The notes under the pieces were generated by a model that worked only from the letters and a program-made list of their open reading frames with translations, was not told where the DNA came from and searched no databases. From NCBI RefSeq assembly GCF_024362785.1, contig NZ_CP093301.1, positions 1,736,001 to 1,800,000 on the forward strand: 64,000 bases of DNA. Direction: 5' to 3'. Within the stretch, counting starts at the first letter, position 1. Each line of letters opens with the position of its first letter. A program made the translations under genes and the position numbers. Shown in pieces: positions 29,107 to 38,644 of this stretch. The stretch is from Evansella sp. LMS18. GTDB lineage: Bacteria > Bacillota > Bacilli > Bacillales > Salisediminibacteriaceae.

Positions 29107-30309
29107 GTGGTTTTTATCATACTTTTCGCTATAATTCTAGCTTTCATTATATGGATAGTAATTGACCTGCAACTGGGACAGAAAAAACACCAGTCAGAAA
29201 TCCAGCCTTATAAAGAAGCTCCTGTCCGCAGCACTGATGCTGTTTTTATCGGCCACGGAGACGAATTATTTAAGCATATGTTTCAATTAATAGAGACTGC
29301 AGAAGACCACATCCATATAAACTTTTATATTTTCAGGGATGACAAAATAGGATATGAAATGCTTACAAGGCTGAAAAAGAAGGCCAGAGAAGGGGTTACA
29401 GTGCGCCTTATGGTCGACTGGGTTGGCCTGGCGATTACCAGGAAAGAAATAAAAAGGCTCAGAAGCGCCGGAGTAAAGTTCGCAAAAACCCAGTCCCCTT
29501 CTTTCCCTTATTTATTTTACAGCCTTAATGAAAGAAATCACAGAAAAATTACTGTTATTGATGGGAAAGCCGGCTACGTCGGCGGCTATAATGTTGGGGA
29601 CGAGTATTTGGGCAAGGACCCTGCAAAAGGACCTTGGAGAGATTACCACTTATACCTGACAGGCGAAGCGGTAGCCGACCTCCAGACACAATTCATCCGT
29701 GACTGGAGAAAATCTTCCGGGGAAGACCTGCATGAGGATCCACGTTACTTCCCTCCCCTGCCGGAAGGCAAATTAAAGGCCCAGATTGTAGCGACTGATG
29801 GGGCCCATGTGAAAGAATCGATGATGAAAATGCTGAGTAAGGCAAAACATTCGGTTCTGATAGGCACGCCATATTTTATTCCAGGGGTGGAGATGAGGGA
29901 TTACTTGATTCAGCTTGCGGAAAAAGGAATAAATGTGCAGATCCTGATCCCAAAGTATCCCGACCATCCCCTTGTAAAAGACGCTGCGTTTCCTTACTTT
30001 GAGCCGTTACTTAAAGCCGGGGTGGAGATCCGGCAGTTTTACGAAGGTTTTTACCATTCGAAAGCGATGATCATTGATGATACGATTGCGGATATCGGAA
30101 CTGCGAACTTTGATATGCGCAGCTTCCATCTTAACCTTGAAATCAATTGTATTATTTACGATGGCGACTGGGTCCGTGAGGTGAAAAGCAAGATTGAAAA
30201 AGACTTTTTCGGAAGCAGCGAGAAAATTACCATGGAACATGTGAACAACCGAACCTTTGGCGATAAAGCGAAAGAGGCGCTTGCCACCGCCATCTCCCCC
30301 TTTATGTGA
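29107..30309 (+). CDS. clsB: Cardiolipin synthase (minor, YwjE/ClsB type)
   Basis: A 400-residue phospholipase D family enzyme joining two phosphatidylglycerols to cardiolipin. It has a single N-terminal transmembrane helix and two HKD motifs: HRKITVIDGKAGYVGG (about residue 143) and HSKAMIIDDTIADIGT (about 319). The start is GTG at 29107 behind AGGAGG. The single N-terminal helix, rather than two, fits the YwjE type. It is next to fadF, as in B. subtilis. Confidence 0.92.
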   Translation: MVFIILFAIILAFIIWIVIDLQLGQKKHQSEIQPYKEAPVRSTDAVFIGHGDELFKHMFQLIETAEDHIHINFYIFRDDKIGYEMLTRLKKKAREGVTVRLMVDWVGLAITRKEIKRLRSAGVKFAKTQSPSFPYLFYSLNERNHRKITVIDGKAGYVGGYNVGDEYLGKDPAKGPWRDYHLYLTGEAVADLQTQFIRDWRKSSGEDLHEDPRYFPPLPEGKLKAQIVATDGAHVKESMMKMLSKAKHSVLIGTPYFIPGVEMRDYLIQLAEKGINVQILIPKYPDHPLVKDAAFPYFEPLLKAGVEIRQFYEGFYHSKAMIIDDTIADIGTANFDMRSFHLNLEINCIIYDGDWVREVKSKIEKDFFGSSEKITMEHVNNRTFGDKAKEALATAISPFM

Positions 30310-30322
30310 AGGGGGATTTTTT
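30295..30322 (+). terminator. Intrinsic terminator overlapping the clsB stop
   Basis: TCCCCC / GGGGGA arms (30295-30300 and 30311-30316) surround TTTATGTGAA, which holds the TGA stop, and are followed by ATTTTTTATTT. Confidence 0.85.
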
Positions 30323-30391
30323 ATTTAAAATAACTTGAATCAACTTCATAATTCAAGATTTTCATCATTAATACAAACATTATCTTAAAAT

Positions 30392-30638
30392 GTTACTTTG
30401 TTGTTCGATTTACGCTACAGACGGACGCGTTCTGCGGGCACGGCTTCAACTAATTTTTGACGGCTGGACGCCGTCAAAAATGGATTTTCAGCTCGCGCTG
30501 TTCCCGCAAGAACGAGCATCTTCTTCCCTGCAAATGCGTCGAGTTGTCTCGACGGATATTCTACGGAGCTAAGCTTGCAGAGGAAGAGACAGTCACCGCC
30601 GTCTTACGCTGCAATCGAAAAGTAATTCGTCTTTTTTT
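30392..30638 (+). repeat. R1 dispersed structured repeat, copy C
   Basis: A full-length copy of about 247 bp downstream of clsB. It has inverted ends (GTTACTTTGTTGTTCGATT and AATCGAAAAGTAAT). An outer inverted pair CGTTCTGCGGG / CCCGCAAGAACG encloses a perfect hairpin TTTTTGACGGC-TGGAC-GCCGTCAAAAA, and GTCGAG-TTGT-CTCGAC forms a third hairpin. Confidence 0.82.
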
Positions 30639-30741
30639 ATGCAAAGTCTATATATGAAATTCATTCACTTACGAAAGTATTCACAACTTTCTGCATAGTC
30701 TTATTGTATCTCTTTGTAATTATATATATGCTTAAGAAAAG

Positions 30742-30778
30742 AGCTGCTGCCTGTCACCCAGGCGGCAGCATTTCTGCT
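30742..30778 (+). terminator. Hairpin with weak T tract before the pfeT promoter
   Basis: GCTGCCTG / CAGGCGGCAGC arms around TCACC are followed by ATTTCTGCTTTTT on the plus strand. It may insulate pfeT from upstream transcription; the T tract is interrupted. Confidence 0.5.
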
Positions 30779-30791
30779 TTTTGGAGTGTAT

Positions 30792-30816
30792 TGATTTTGA
30801 TTCTGATTCTCAATTG
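30792..30816. promoter_or_regulatory. Fur/PerR-like box upstream of the P1B-4 ATPase
   Basis: Hexamers TTGATT TTGATT CTGATT CTCAAT follow each other at 6-bp steps. Two overlapping 15-mers, TGATTTTGATTCTGA (30792-30806) and TGATTCTGATTCTCA (30798-30812), resemble the 7-1-7 Fur box; the second matches 11 of 14 informative positions. It lies about 110 bp upstream of the gene. Confidence 0.5.
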
Positions 30817-30922
30817 TTCCCCGTTCAATATGTAATACTTCCTTCTGCCGTGCCCTGTTGGTTGTAAAGAAAACTCCTTCCGGACAGTCTCTTACTCCCG
30901 AAGGAAAAAAGAAGGGGGATTT

Positions 30923-32875
30923 ATGATGGAACAGCAAAGAGCGCTTGAAAAAAAGATGCAACGTCTATTAGCTGAAGCACCCGAATCCGGCAGTTACTTA
31001 TCAACCTTTCAGAAGCACCAGCAAATCATTTTCGCACTGCTTGGCGGATTGTTTTTACTTGCTGGATATTTAACTGATCTGTCGGGGTACTCCACAGCTG
31101 CTGTATTGTTCTACATCACCTCCTTTGCTGTAGGCGGCTATTATAAAGCGAAGGAAGGAATCCTCGACCTTCTCCAGGACCGCTCTCTGAACGTGGAGAT
31201 TCTCATGATTCTCGCTGCTGTTGGTGCTGCTTCAATCGGCTACTGGGGCGAGGGGGCCATACTCATCTTCATTTTTTCTTTAAGCGGAGCACTGGAAACT
31301 TACACATGGCAAAAAAGTGAGAAAGACATTTCTTCCTTAATCAGGCTTGCTCCAAATGAAGCTGCTGTTCTTGGGGCGAACGGGGAGACAAGGATTGTTC
31401 CTGTTGAGGAAGTAAGTGTCGGTGACAAGGTTTTGGTCCGCCCCGGGGAACGGGTTCCTGTTGACGGGATCGTCCTTGCCGGTGAAACTACGGTAGATGA
31501 AGCTGCTTTAACTGGCGAAGCTGTGCCGGTTTTCAAAAACTCAGGCGACAACGTTTTTAACGGAACAATCAATGGCAAGGGATCCATAACGGTAGAAGTA
31601 ACGAAGGAAAATTCCGACTCTCTTTTTCAGAAAATGATTCGTCTCGTCCAGCAGGCAAAGGAAGAACGCCCGCCTGCCCAGCAATGGATCGAAAAAGTGG
31701 AAGGACCTTATGTTATCGCTGTACTGGCAACGGTAGCCCTGATGATTGTTATTCCATACTTCTTTTTCGCCTGGGACTTTGAGACAACTTTTTACCGTGC
31801 GATGGTCCTCCTCGTTGTTGCATCTCCATGCGCTGTTGTGGCTTCAGTGATGCCCGCCCTGCTCTCCGCCATTTCTACCGGTGCAAGGAACGGGGTTCTC
31901 ATGAAAGGCGGGGTCTTCCTTGAGCAGCTTTCCAAAGCGGATGTTATTGCTCTTGATAAAACCGGTACGATAACTTCCGGACATCCGCAAGTAACGAATA
32001 TCCATATTGAAGACACCCTGTCGGAAGAGGAGTTTCATTCTGTTGTATACGCTGTGGAACGGCAATCCAACCACCCGCTGGCCAAAGCTCTGTGTGATTT
32101 TTCCCGGCAAGGAAGCATTTCACCGCTGCCACCGGTAGGCTCGATCCTTGATATTACAGGATATGGAGTTGAAGGAACAGTATTCGGGGACCGGTGGCTT
32201 ATTGGCAGTGTCGCTCTTATGGAACGGGAAGGGCTGAGGCCGGCTTCCGGCGGCTGGCTGGATCGTGAAAAAGAATGGCAGAAGGAAGGGAAAACAGTTA
32301 TTTATGTGTCAAAAGGCGGCATGCTTGCCGGAGCTTTTGCTGTAAAAGATACAATTCGCCCCGGGGTGAAGGAAACACTGGCCGAGCTTCATGAGCTGGG
32401 AATTAAGACTGTAATGATAACAGGAGATCATGAAGCAACAGCTGCTTCAATCGCCAAAGAGGCAGGAGTGGACAGCTGGATCTCGGAGAGCCTCCCACAG
32501 GACAAAGTCCAGGAGGTTGACAGGCTTAAGAAACAGTATAATTCCGTGATAATGGTCGGAGATGGTGTGAACGACGCCCCTGCCCTTGCCAAGGCGGACA
32601 TCGGGATAGCAATGGGCTCAGGCAGTGATGTTGCGATTGATACAGCCGACCTGGTGCTGATGAAAAACGAGCTGGACAAAATCCGCCTGACATTATCCCT
32701 TTCAAAAAGGCTCAACAGGATTGTGATGCAGAACCTTGTGTTTTCCGTACTGGTGATTCTGCTGCTGATTAGCGGCAACTTCGCACAGCAAGTCTCCCTG
32801 CCACTTGGTGTCATCGGCCATGAAGGAAGTACGATCCTTGTAATTTTAAACGGTCTGCGGCTGCTGAAGGTATAA
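30923..32875 (+). CDS. pfeT: P1B-4-type metal-exporting ATPase (PfeT/ZosA-like)
   Basis: A 650-residue heavy-metal P-type ATPase with no N-terminal metal-binding domain. Order: transmembrane helices, actuator domain (DEAALTGEAVPV), the SPC metal motif in the membrane (ASPCAVVA) typical of P1B-4 transporters, phosphorylation motif DKTGTITSG, nucleotide-binding domain, GDGVNDAPALAKADIGIAMG hinge, and the C-terminal HEGST signature. P1B-4 members export Fe2+, Co2+ or Zn2+; B. subtilis PfeT exports Fe2+ under PerR and Fur. The upstream Fur-like box supports iron. The start is ATG 30923 (or the next ATG) behind AAGGGGG. Confidence 0.9.
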   Translation: MMEQQRALEKKMQRLLAEAPESGSYLSTFQKHQQIIFALLGGLFLLAGYLTDLSGYSTAAVLFYITSFAVGGYYKAKEGILDLLQDRSLNVEILMILAAVGAASIGYWGEGAILIFIFSLSGALETYTWQKSEKDISSLIRLAPNEAAVLGANGETRIVPVEEVSVGDKVLVRPGERVPVDGIVLAGETTVDEAALTGEAVPVFKNSGDNVFNGTINGKGSITVEVTKENSDSLFQKMIRLVQQAKEERPPAQQWIEKVEGPYVIAVLATVALMIVIPYFFFAWDFETTFYRAMVLLVVASPCAVVASVMPALLSAISTGARNGVLMKGGVFLEQLSKADVIALDKTGTITSGHPQVTNIHIEDTLSEEEFHSVVYAVERQSNHPLAKALCDFSRQGSISPLPPVGSILDITGYGVEGTVFGDRWLIGSVALMEREGLRPASGGWLDREKEWQKEGKTVIYVSKGGMLAGAFAVKDTIRPGVKETLAELHELGIKTVMITGDHEATAASIAKEAGVDSWISESLPQDKVQEVDRLKKQYNSVIMVGDGVNDAPALAKADIGIAMGSGSDVAIDTADLVLMKNELDKIRLTLSLSKRLNRIVMQNLVFSVLVILLLISGNFAQQVSLPLGVIGHEGSTILVILNGLRLLKV

Positions 32876-32951
32876 CGGAGCTGGTTATATGGTGTACTGA
32901 GATTGGACCAAACAGTATTGCTCGAGGTCAAGTAGTGCAAAAGCATCGGCA

Positions 32952-33037
32952 TTCGTTCATCGATACCAGAGTTTCGTTCATTGATTCGTTGTTTTCGTTC
33001 ATTCAACCACTCATTTCGTGCATTGCACCTGCATTCG
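32952..33037. repeat. 19/21-bp periodic TTCGTTCATTGAT array (array 5)
   Basis: TTCG with the extended core TTCGTTCAT(T/C)GAT occurs at 32952, 32973, 32994, 33015 and 33034: spacings 21, 21, 21 and 19 bp. It lies between pfeT and the convergent hydrolase gene, in the position that array 2 has between ywjG and pyrG. Confidence 0.8.
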
Positions 33038-33090
33038 ATCATCGATACCCACCTTTTTACTTAATTACTCCTGAATAATCTTCCACAAGA

Positions 33091-33125
33091 CAAAACCCCC
33101 GCCTCCTCTCAATGGAGGGTGGGGG
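33091..33125 (-). terminator. Intrinsic terminator overlapping the end of the hydrolase gene
   Basis: CCCCCGCCTCC / GGAGGGTGGGGG arms (33096-33106 and 33114-33125) are followed on the minus strand by TTTTGTCTTG. The stop codon is in the hairpin. Confidence 0.85.
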
Positions 33126-33897
33126 CTGCCTCGTGCTTTACAATAAAATCTTTCACTATTTTATTAATTGCTGAACCCTTTCTCGTAGGGGTTTGATGAG
33201 CTACATTCCCAACGAGAATCATATCCAGCGGCGCCCTCAATTTCCTGGCGAATAATTTCCGGTAATGGTGCAGATAATCTGCCCGCTGGCCGTAGACAAG
33301 AAGCATAGGACACTGAATTTTTCCAAGCCGGTCTGTTGCTTTATACTCCAGGCCAATCCGGTAATACTCTTCCAGTACCTCCGGAGGGGTCCGTTTTACA
33401 TAGGAAGCAAGCTGCCACATATTTTTCAGGCTTTTCCACTCATGGGCACCTGCCAGTGCTCCTGCCAACAGCCCCATCCATTTATTTTCCGCCGCCCAGA
33501 TTCCAAGCTTAAACTCATTTCGCAGCAGGAAGCTGTTCACTTCGGGAAAACCCCCAAGGAGAATAACTCCTTTCACACGATCAGGATAATTGATGGCAGC
33601 CTCCAGCACCATTGAACCGCCGTTGGAGTAACCGCAAATATATGCCTGTTTTACCCTCGCATGATCAAGGACACTTATCATGTCTTCAGCTATTGTCTCC
33701 ATTGTCAGAGGTCTGCTGTTGTAAAGGCTGCTTCGGCCATTGCCTCTCAAATCCATAGCGATCACTTTAAAACTCCTGCTTAGTTCTTCTTTCTGCCGGC
33801 GGAAGGTTATATGCCCCATTCCTGGCGGGTGGATAAATAAAACTGCTGGTCCCTGCCCTGCTGTTTCATAGTAAATTCTTTTCCGGGTCACTGGCAT
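33109..33897 (-). CDS. Alpha/beta hydrolase
   Basis: A 262-residue alpha/beta-hydrolase fold protein. The oxyanion region is FIHPPGMGH, the nucleophile elbow GYSNGG holds the catalytic Ser, and a late NVAHQTP supplies His; the acid residue is probably in the MLLVYGQRADY strand. The start is the ATG at 33895-33897, 5 nt behind AGAGGTGATAACC. The substrate is unknown; proline iminopeptidase- or esterase-like enzymes have this shape. It is monocistronic. Confidence 0.8.
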   Translation of the reverse strand: MPVTRKRIYYETAGQGPAVLFIHPPGMGHITFRRQKEELSRSFKVIAMDLRGNGRSSLYNSRPLTMETIAEDMISVLDHARVKQAYICGYSNGGSMVLEAAINYPDRVKGVILLGGFPEVNSFLLRNEFKLGIWAAENKWMGLLAGALAGAHEWKSLKNMWQLASYVKRTPPEVLEEYYRIGLEYKATDRLGKIQCPMLLVYGQRADYLHHYRKLFARKLRAPLDMILVGNVAHQTPTRKGSAINKIVKDFIVKHEAAPTLH

Positions 33898-33950
33898 GGT
33901 TATCACCTCTGCCAGTTAGTGTTTGCCTGTTTTTATTGTTTATGAATGGG

Positions 33951-33983
33951 AAAAACCGGCTGAAGTTGCCTCAGCCGGTTTTT
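33951..33983. terminator. Strong bidirectional terminator downstream of argS
   Basis: Perfect 13-bp arms AAAAACCGGCTGA / TCAGCCGGTTTTT (33951-33963 and 33971-33983). It can end argS transcripts on the minus strand after the intervening repeat. Confidence 0.88.
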
Positions 33984-33988
33984 ATTTT

Positions 33989-34112
33989 AAGCTCTGTACT
34001 TTAATATTGATTTTCACTACAGGACGCTCGCTTGCCTCGGGCATTGCTTCAGCCACCTCGGTAGCCTTTTTGGCTTCAACATTGTATAAAAATTCAACAT
34101 CGGGCTTTCACT
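33989..34112. repeat. Degenerate R2-type repeat fragment
   Basis: TTGATTTTCACTACAGGACGCTCGC... joins CTCGGGCATTGCTTCAGCC and CTCGG, blocks shared with the region near 5.5 kb and with the R2 copy near 40.8 kb. It lies between the argS stop and its terminator. Confidence 0.55.
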
Positions 34113-34127
34113 AAGCCTATTTTAAAA

Positions 34128-35798
34128 TTACATTTTCTCCGGTGCTTCCACGCCTACAAGTTTGAGTGCGTTCTGCAATGTTCTCCGGACCGCTTCCATG
34201 AGGGCAAGACGTGCTTTTGTCAGCTCGTCATCATTCTCGTTAATAACCTTTTCCGCATTATAGAAGCTGTGAAGCGCCTGCGCAAGCTCATAAACATAAT
34301 TAGCAATGCGGTGCGGAGCCCGTTTTTTCGCAGCATCGTTTACCGCTTCCGGATACTCGCCTACTTTTTTCATCAGGTCGATTTCTTTTTCCGCAGTAAG
34401 CCTTTCAAGGTTCGCCCCTTTTTCAGGCTTAAATCCTGCTTCCTCCGCCTGGCGAAGCATACTGCAGATTCTCGCGTGAGCGTACTGAACGTAATAAACC
34501 GGGTTTTCATTGGACTGTGATTTTGCAAGACTCATGTCAAAATCAAGGTGTGTGTCAGCGGCACGCATAGCAAAGAAATAACGGGTCGCATCGATGCCCA
34601 CTTCTTCCATCAGGTCGCGCATCGTAACGGCTTTGCCTGTACGCTTGCTCATTTTCACTTTTTCGCCATTCTCATACAGGTTAACCATCTGGATAATCTG
34701 CACCTGTAGCTGTTCCGGATCGTACCCGAGTGCCTGGACCGCAGCTTTCATTCTTGGTATATATCCATGGTGGTCTGCACCCCAGATATTGATCAGCTCT
34801 TCAAAGCCTCTGGCGAACTTATCTTTGTGATAGGAGATGTCAGGTGTTAAGTACGTGTAGGAGCCGTCGCTTTTCACTAAAACTCTGTCCTTATCATCCC
34901 CGTACTTCGTGGACTGGAACCAGAGAGCTCCACCCTCTTCATACGTTTCTCCCCGCTGTTTTAATTCTTCGAGAGCAGTCTCCACTTTTTGCGAAGTATA
35001 AAGGGAGGTCTCTGAATACCATGTATCAAAGTTCACCCGGAAATCTGCAAGGTCTTCCTTCAGCTTATCGAGCTCCCGCTTCAGGCCATACTCCTTGAAA
35101 AACTCGAGCCGTCCTTCTTCTTCCGCTTCTTTGAATCTGTCTCCATATATATCGACGATCTCTTCCGCGAAGCCGACGATATCTTTCCCGTGGTAACCGT
35201 CTTCCGGCATTGGCTTATCTTCTCCAAGTGCCTGGAAGTAACGGGCATCGATGGAACGGGCGAGATTGTCGATCTGGTTGCCTGCATCGTTTATATAATA
35301 TTCCCGCGCTACTTCATAGCCTGCTTTTTCGAGAATGTTGCAGAGGGAATCCCCTACTGCAGCTCCCCTCGCATGGCCGAGATGCAATGTACCTGTAGGG
35401 TTGGCAGATACAAACTCCACCTGGATTTTCTTGTCCTGGCCGAAATCGCTGCTTCCGTAGTCGTCCCCTTTTTCAAGCACTGCGGCTACTACATCTGTTA
35501 AATAATCTTTCTTCACGAAAAAATTAATGAAGCCGGGACCTGCGATTTCTATTTTTGTAACATTCGCTGCCTCTGCATCAAAATGTTCCTTTATATCTTC
35601 GGCAATCTGCCGCGGTGCTTTTCTGGCGATCCGTGCAAGCTGCATTGCCATATTCGTGGCATAATCCCCATGTTCCTTTTCTTTCGGCGTTTCAATCACT
35701 GCTTCGGGCAGCTCTTCTCTTTCCGCCAGCCCAGCCTTTACAACTGCATTGACGATTTCCTGCTTCAACTGTTCTTTGAGCTTTTCCACCTGGTTCAT
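34128..35798 (-). CDS. argS: Arginyl-tRNA synthetase
   Basis: A 556-residue class I synthetase charging tRNA-Arg. The N-terminal ArgS additional domain is present, and the HIGH motif appears as HLGHARGA (about residue 137) in [24 protein letters not shown] (about 372) is the KMSKS loop, followed by the DALR anticodon-binding domain at the end. Length is as in B. subtilis. It overlaps the upstream ywiB gene by 4 bp (ATGA), so translation is coupled. Confidence 0.97.
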   Translation of the reverse strand: MNQVEKLKEQLKQEIVNAVVKAGLAEREELPEAVIETPKEKEHGDYATNMAMQLARIARKAPRQIAEDIKEHFDAEAANVTKIEIAGPGFINFFVKKDYLTDVVAAVLEKGDDYGSSDFGQDKKIQVEFVSANPTGTLHLGHARGAAVGDSLCNILEKAGYEVAREYYINDAGNQIDNLARSIDARYFQALGEDKPMPEDGYHGKDIVGFAEEIVDIYGDRFKEAEEEGRLEFFKEYGLKRELDKLKEDLADFRVNFDTWYSETSLYTSQKVETALEELKQRGETYEEGGALWFQSTKYGDDKDRVLVKSDGSYTYLTPDISYHKDKFARGFEELINIWGADHHGYIPRMKAAVQALGYDPEQLQVQIIQMVNLYENGEKVKMSKRTGKAVTMRDLMEEVGIDATRYFFAMRAADTHLDFDMSLAKSQSNENPVYYVQYAHARICSMLRQAEEAGFKPEKGANLERLTAEKEIDLMKKVGEYPEAVNDAAKKRAPHRIANYVYELAQALHSFYNAEKVINENDDELTKARLALMEAVRRTLQNALKLVGVEAPEKM

Positions 35799-36241
35799 GA
35801 GTGCTCCGATACCTCCCTTATAGTTACGCGCATATCATAATCCCCTGCATTTCCTCCCTGCAGCCGGAGTTTATAGCGCAGCCTGAGCTTTCCTGTTTTA
35901 CTTGTGCTGTTCCAGTTATAATAAACTTCTTTCGTCTTTGTGATCATTTCCATCGGGCCATACGGACTGTGGTACATCCCTTCCGTTTCGGCACCCTGGA
36001 TAAAACGCTGGTTCATTGTAACCGCACCTTTACGGATAACGGACAATTCATCGTTTTTTATTTTAATGGTCTGGACCGTTTTTCCTGCTTCTTCGTCAGG
36101 TTCCTGAAAACGGAGAAATGTAGAAGCGCCTTTTTGAAAAAGCTGTCCTTCTGCTTTCATTTCGGTGGTCTCTTTTCTCCCGCTGTCCCTGATTGTAGTC
36201 TGCATCAATACTGTAACGGGCAATCCTTTTGCGGATTCCAT
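35795..36241 (-). CDS. ywiB: YwiB family protein (DUF1934)
   Basis: A 148-residue all-beta protein of the conserved Bacillus family found directly before argS, with a calycin/lipocalin-like pattern of alternating strands ([21 protein letters not shown] and [12 protein letters not shown] cut to their cores). Function is unknown. The start ATG at 36241 follows GGGGG. Its stop overlaps the argS start. Confidence 0.85.
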   Translation of the reverse strand: MESAKGLPVTVLMQTTIRDSGRKETTEMKAEGQLFQKGASTFLRFQEPDEEAGKTVQTIKIKNDELSVIRKGAVTMNQRFIQGAETEGMYHSPYGPMEMITKTKEVYYNWNSTSKTGKLRLRYKLRLQGGNAGDYDMRVTIREVSEHS

Positions 36242-36409
36242 GTAATCCCCCGTTTCTTTTTAAAAAAACTGTTGTGCTTCTGGTTATGATCGGAGTTATC
36301 CCTCATTTTACCATGAGTTGTTAATGGATAACTTTAGTATTATATCTAATTTTGCCTGCTTCCATCAAGCTTTACCCAATTTTACAGCAAAGTTACTTTA
36401 TTTTTGAGA

Positions 36410-36540
36410 AAGTTGCATAAACCCAACTGTCACTATGACACGCGTCATAGTGACATCACGTTAATTCCTTTCCCAAAAACAAAAACCCCTTGCCAGACAA
36501 GGGGTTTTAAAAGTTGCCCTTAGGCAACTGTCACTATGAC
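36410..36540. repeat. R4 modules: GTCACTATGAC palindromes joined to AGTTGCC hairpins
   Basis: The perfect 12-bp arms TGTCACTATGAC / GTCATAGTGACA lie at about 36,428-36,455. A further GTCACTATGAC is at 36,530-36,540, each preceded by an AAGTTGC...CAACT segment; the second is a full AGTTGCC/GGCAACT hairpin at 36,512-36,529. The same modules recur, inverted, at 48,500-48,640. This is downstream of speB. Confidence 0.75.
36481..36508 (-). terminator. Terminator after speB
   Basis: Perfect 11-bp arms AAAACCCCTTG / CAAGGGGTTTT, 35-60 bp after the speB stop, followed on the minus strand by a further T-rich run. Confidence 0.85.
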
Positions 36541-36543
36541 GCT

Positions 36544-37413
36544 TTAAGGCCACCCGAGTAACATTTCCCGGATGAATTTGCTGGCGGCGATAGACGTTTG
36601 TTCTGTCGGATCATATGGAGGGGAAACTTCCACTAAGTCGCAGCCCACCACGTTAACCGCCGAATCTGCAATCAATTCTATTGCCTCAAGAAGCTCCTTC
36701 GACGAGATGCCTCCCGCTTCTGCTGTTCCTGTGCCAGGAGCATATGCAGGATCGAGCACATCAATATCAATTGTGACGTATACAGGCCTTCCTGCAAGAG
36801 AAGGCAAAACTTCCTTCAGTGGTTTTGCCACCTCAAATTTCGCCATATACATTCCTGATTCCTTGGCGTACTGAAATTCCTCCCGCATTCCTGAACGGAT
36901 GCCGAAAGAGTAGACATTTTCCGGGCCGATAAGCCCGCATGCCTTCCGGATCGGTGTTGAATGAGAAAGAGGCTCTCCTTCATACTCTTCCCTAAGATCC
37001 GCATGGGCATCGATATGGATGATTGCCAAGTCCTCATATTTTTTAGAAAAAGAACGGAAAACCGGCCAGGAAACTAAATGCTCCCCGCCGAGACCTAAAG
37101 GAAATTTCCCGTCATCAAGAAGCTTGTCCACGTATTCCTCAATCATATCCAGGCTTCTTGCCGCATTCCCGAACGGCAGGAGCATATCCCCTGCATCGTG
37201 GTATTTCACTTCCTCCAGGTGGCGGTCCCTGTAAGGGCTATATTCTTCCAGGCCGATGGAAGCTTCCCTGATTCTGTTAGGTCCAAAACGTGAGCCTGGC
37301 CGGAAACTCACCGTATAATCCATTGGCATCCCGTAGATGACGATGTCGCTCTCCTCATAGGAGCGGTTTCCCATAATAAAAACTTTACCTGAATATCCCT
37401 GATCAAAATACAC
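36544..37413 (-). CDS. speB: Agmatinase
   Basis: A 289-residue binuclear manganese ureohydrolase converting agmatine to putrescine and urea. Metal-binding motifs GGEH, DAHADLR and DIDVLDPAYAPGTGT are intact, which separates agmatinase/arginase proteins from inactive relatives. The start is GTG at 37411-37413 behind GGGAGG. It lies 55 bp downstream of speE; together they make spermidine from agmatine. No arginine decarboxylase gene is in this window. Confidence 0.95.
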   Translation of the reverse strand: MYFDQGYSGKVFIMGNRSYEESDIVIYGMPMDYTVSFRPGSRFGPNRIREASIGLEEYSPYRDRHLEEVKYHDAGDMLLPFGNAARSLDMIEEYVDKLLDDGKFPLGLGGEHLVSWPVFRSFSKKYEDLAIIHIDAHADLREEYEGEPLSHSTPIRKACGLIGPENVYSFGIRSGMREEFQYAKESGMYMAKFEVAKPLKEVLPSLAGRPVYVTIDIDVLDPAYAPGTGTAEAGGISSKELLEAIELIADSAVNVVGCDLVEVSPPYDPTEQTSIAASKFIREMLLGWP

Positions 37414-37468
37414 GGTCTTTACCTCCCTGTTTTTTACCTTTAAAGTCCTGACGCAGCAGCCTTTCCTT

Positions 37469-38296
37469 TTATTCCGTAAGATCTTTCACGAATTTAGGAA
37501 GCACGAATGCGGCACGGTGAATTTCGGGAGTAAAGTACTTCGTGTCCATCTCATGGAAACGATCTTCAGTTACTTCCAAAGGATCATGTTTTTTCGAACC
37601 CATAGTAAAGGTCCACAGACCGCTCGGATACGTAGGAATACTAGCTGTATAAAGACGAGTCACCGGAAACGTCTCCTTTACATCCCTGTATGCGTTCCTG
37701 ATCAGCTCCTGCTGGAACCACGGGTTATCTGTCTGGGCAACGAACAGTCCATCTTCTTTCAGCGCGTTAGAAATCCCTTCGTAAAACCCTTTTGTAAACA
37801 GATTTACAGCAGGTCCAACTGGCTCTGTGGAATCCACCATTATCACATCGTACTCGTTTTCGCTCTGAGCAATATGCATGAAGCCATCATCCACTTTTAC
37901 TTCCACACGAGGGTCGTCCAGCTTTCCTGCGATAGAAGGGAGGTATTTCTTTGAGTACTCAATGACTTTTCCATCGATATCGACGAGAGTCGCTTTTTTC
38001 ACTTCCGGATGTTTGAGAATTTCACGGATTACTCCACCGTCTCCTCCGCCCACAACGAGAACGTTCTCCGGGTTCGGGTGGGTAAACAGGGGAATGTGAG
38101 CAACCATTTCATGATAGACAAACTCATCTTTTTCTGTCGTCATTACCATGCCGTCTAAAAGCAGCATGTTGCCAAACTCGTCCGTTTCCACCATATCCAG
38201 CTGCTGAAACTCCGTTTTTTCACTATGGTGGATCTTCTTCACTCGCATCGTAATACCGAAATCTTTTGTTTGTTTTTCAGTAAACCAGAATTCCAT
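37469..38296 (-). CDS. speE: Spermidine synthase
   Basis: A 275-residue aminopropyltransferase joining putrescine and decarboxylated SAM. Visible: VVGGGDGG (SAM-binding), [16 protein letters not shown], and [10 protein letters not shown] with the catalytic Asp. The start is the ATG at 38294-38296 behind AGAGGTGAT, giving the B. subtilis length. It is the first gene of speE-speB and divergent from pbpG. Confidence 0.96.
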   Translation of the reverse strand: MEFWFTEKQTKDFGITMRVKKIHHSEKTEFQQLDMVETDEFGNMLLLDGMVMTTEKDEFVYHEMVAHIPLFTHPNPENVLVVGGGDGGVIREILKHPEVKKATLVDIDGKVIEYSKKYLPSIAGKLDDPRVEVKVDDGFMHIAQSENEYDVIMVDSTEPVGPAVNLFTKGFYEGISNALKEDGLFVAQTDNPWFQQELIRNAYRDVKETFPVTRLYTASIPTYPSGLWTFTMGSKKHDPLEVTEDRFHEMDTKYFTPEIHRAAFVLPKFVKDLTE

Positions 38297-38644
38297 AATA
38301 ATCACCTCTTCTTTATACATTCACGGGGATGCAGGCGGAAAAACCATGTTTTCTATTAACTCTGCATCTGCTTTAAGTACAGGCCTTATCAGTACCGCCC
38401 CTTCAGGCTTCCTATCACTAAATCATCGTCGCTCTTTAGCTTCAGCCGAACTGTGCCTTTTTATCCTTTGTAACCTCGGTTTTGGTCTTTTCCCGTTTAA
38501 CAGAAAAATTATAATGCATTGAGGAAAAAATAGGAACTGTTTTCTTCCGGACAAGTATATTGCCATTCTCTTTGTGGAAAACTGTGGTAATAATGTCTGC
38601 CGGCTGAGGGTCAAGCGCCCTCCCGCATGGAGAGGTGGTTGCAA
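38297..38644. promoter_or_regulatory. Divergent control region speE/pbpG, with a possible sigma-F promoter
   Basis: 348 bp without a gene. GTATA (38555-38559), 16 bp, then GGAAAACTG (38576-38584) partly fits the sigma-F pattern GYATA-N16-GGNNANANTR and points at pbpG about 60 bp downstream. B. subtilis pbpG is made in the forespore under sigma-F. The -10 match is imperfect. Confidence 0.35.

Noticed and set aside
35801-36289. Open frame antisense to ywiB
   Set aside because: Overlaps the whole of a conserved family member and lacks a start signal.
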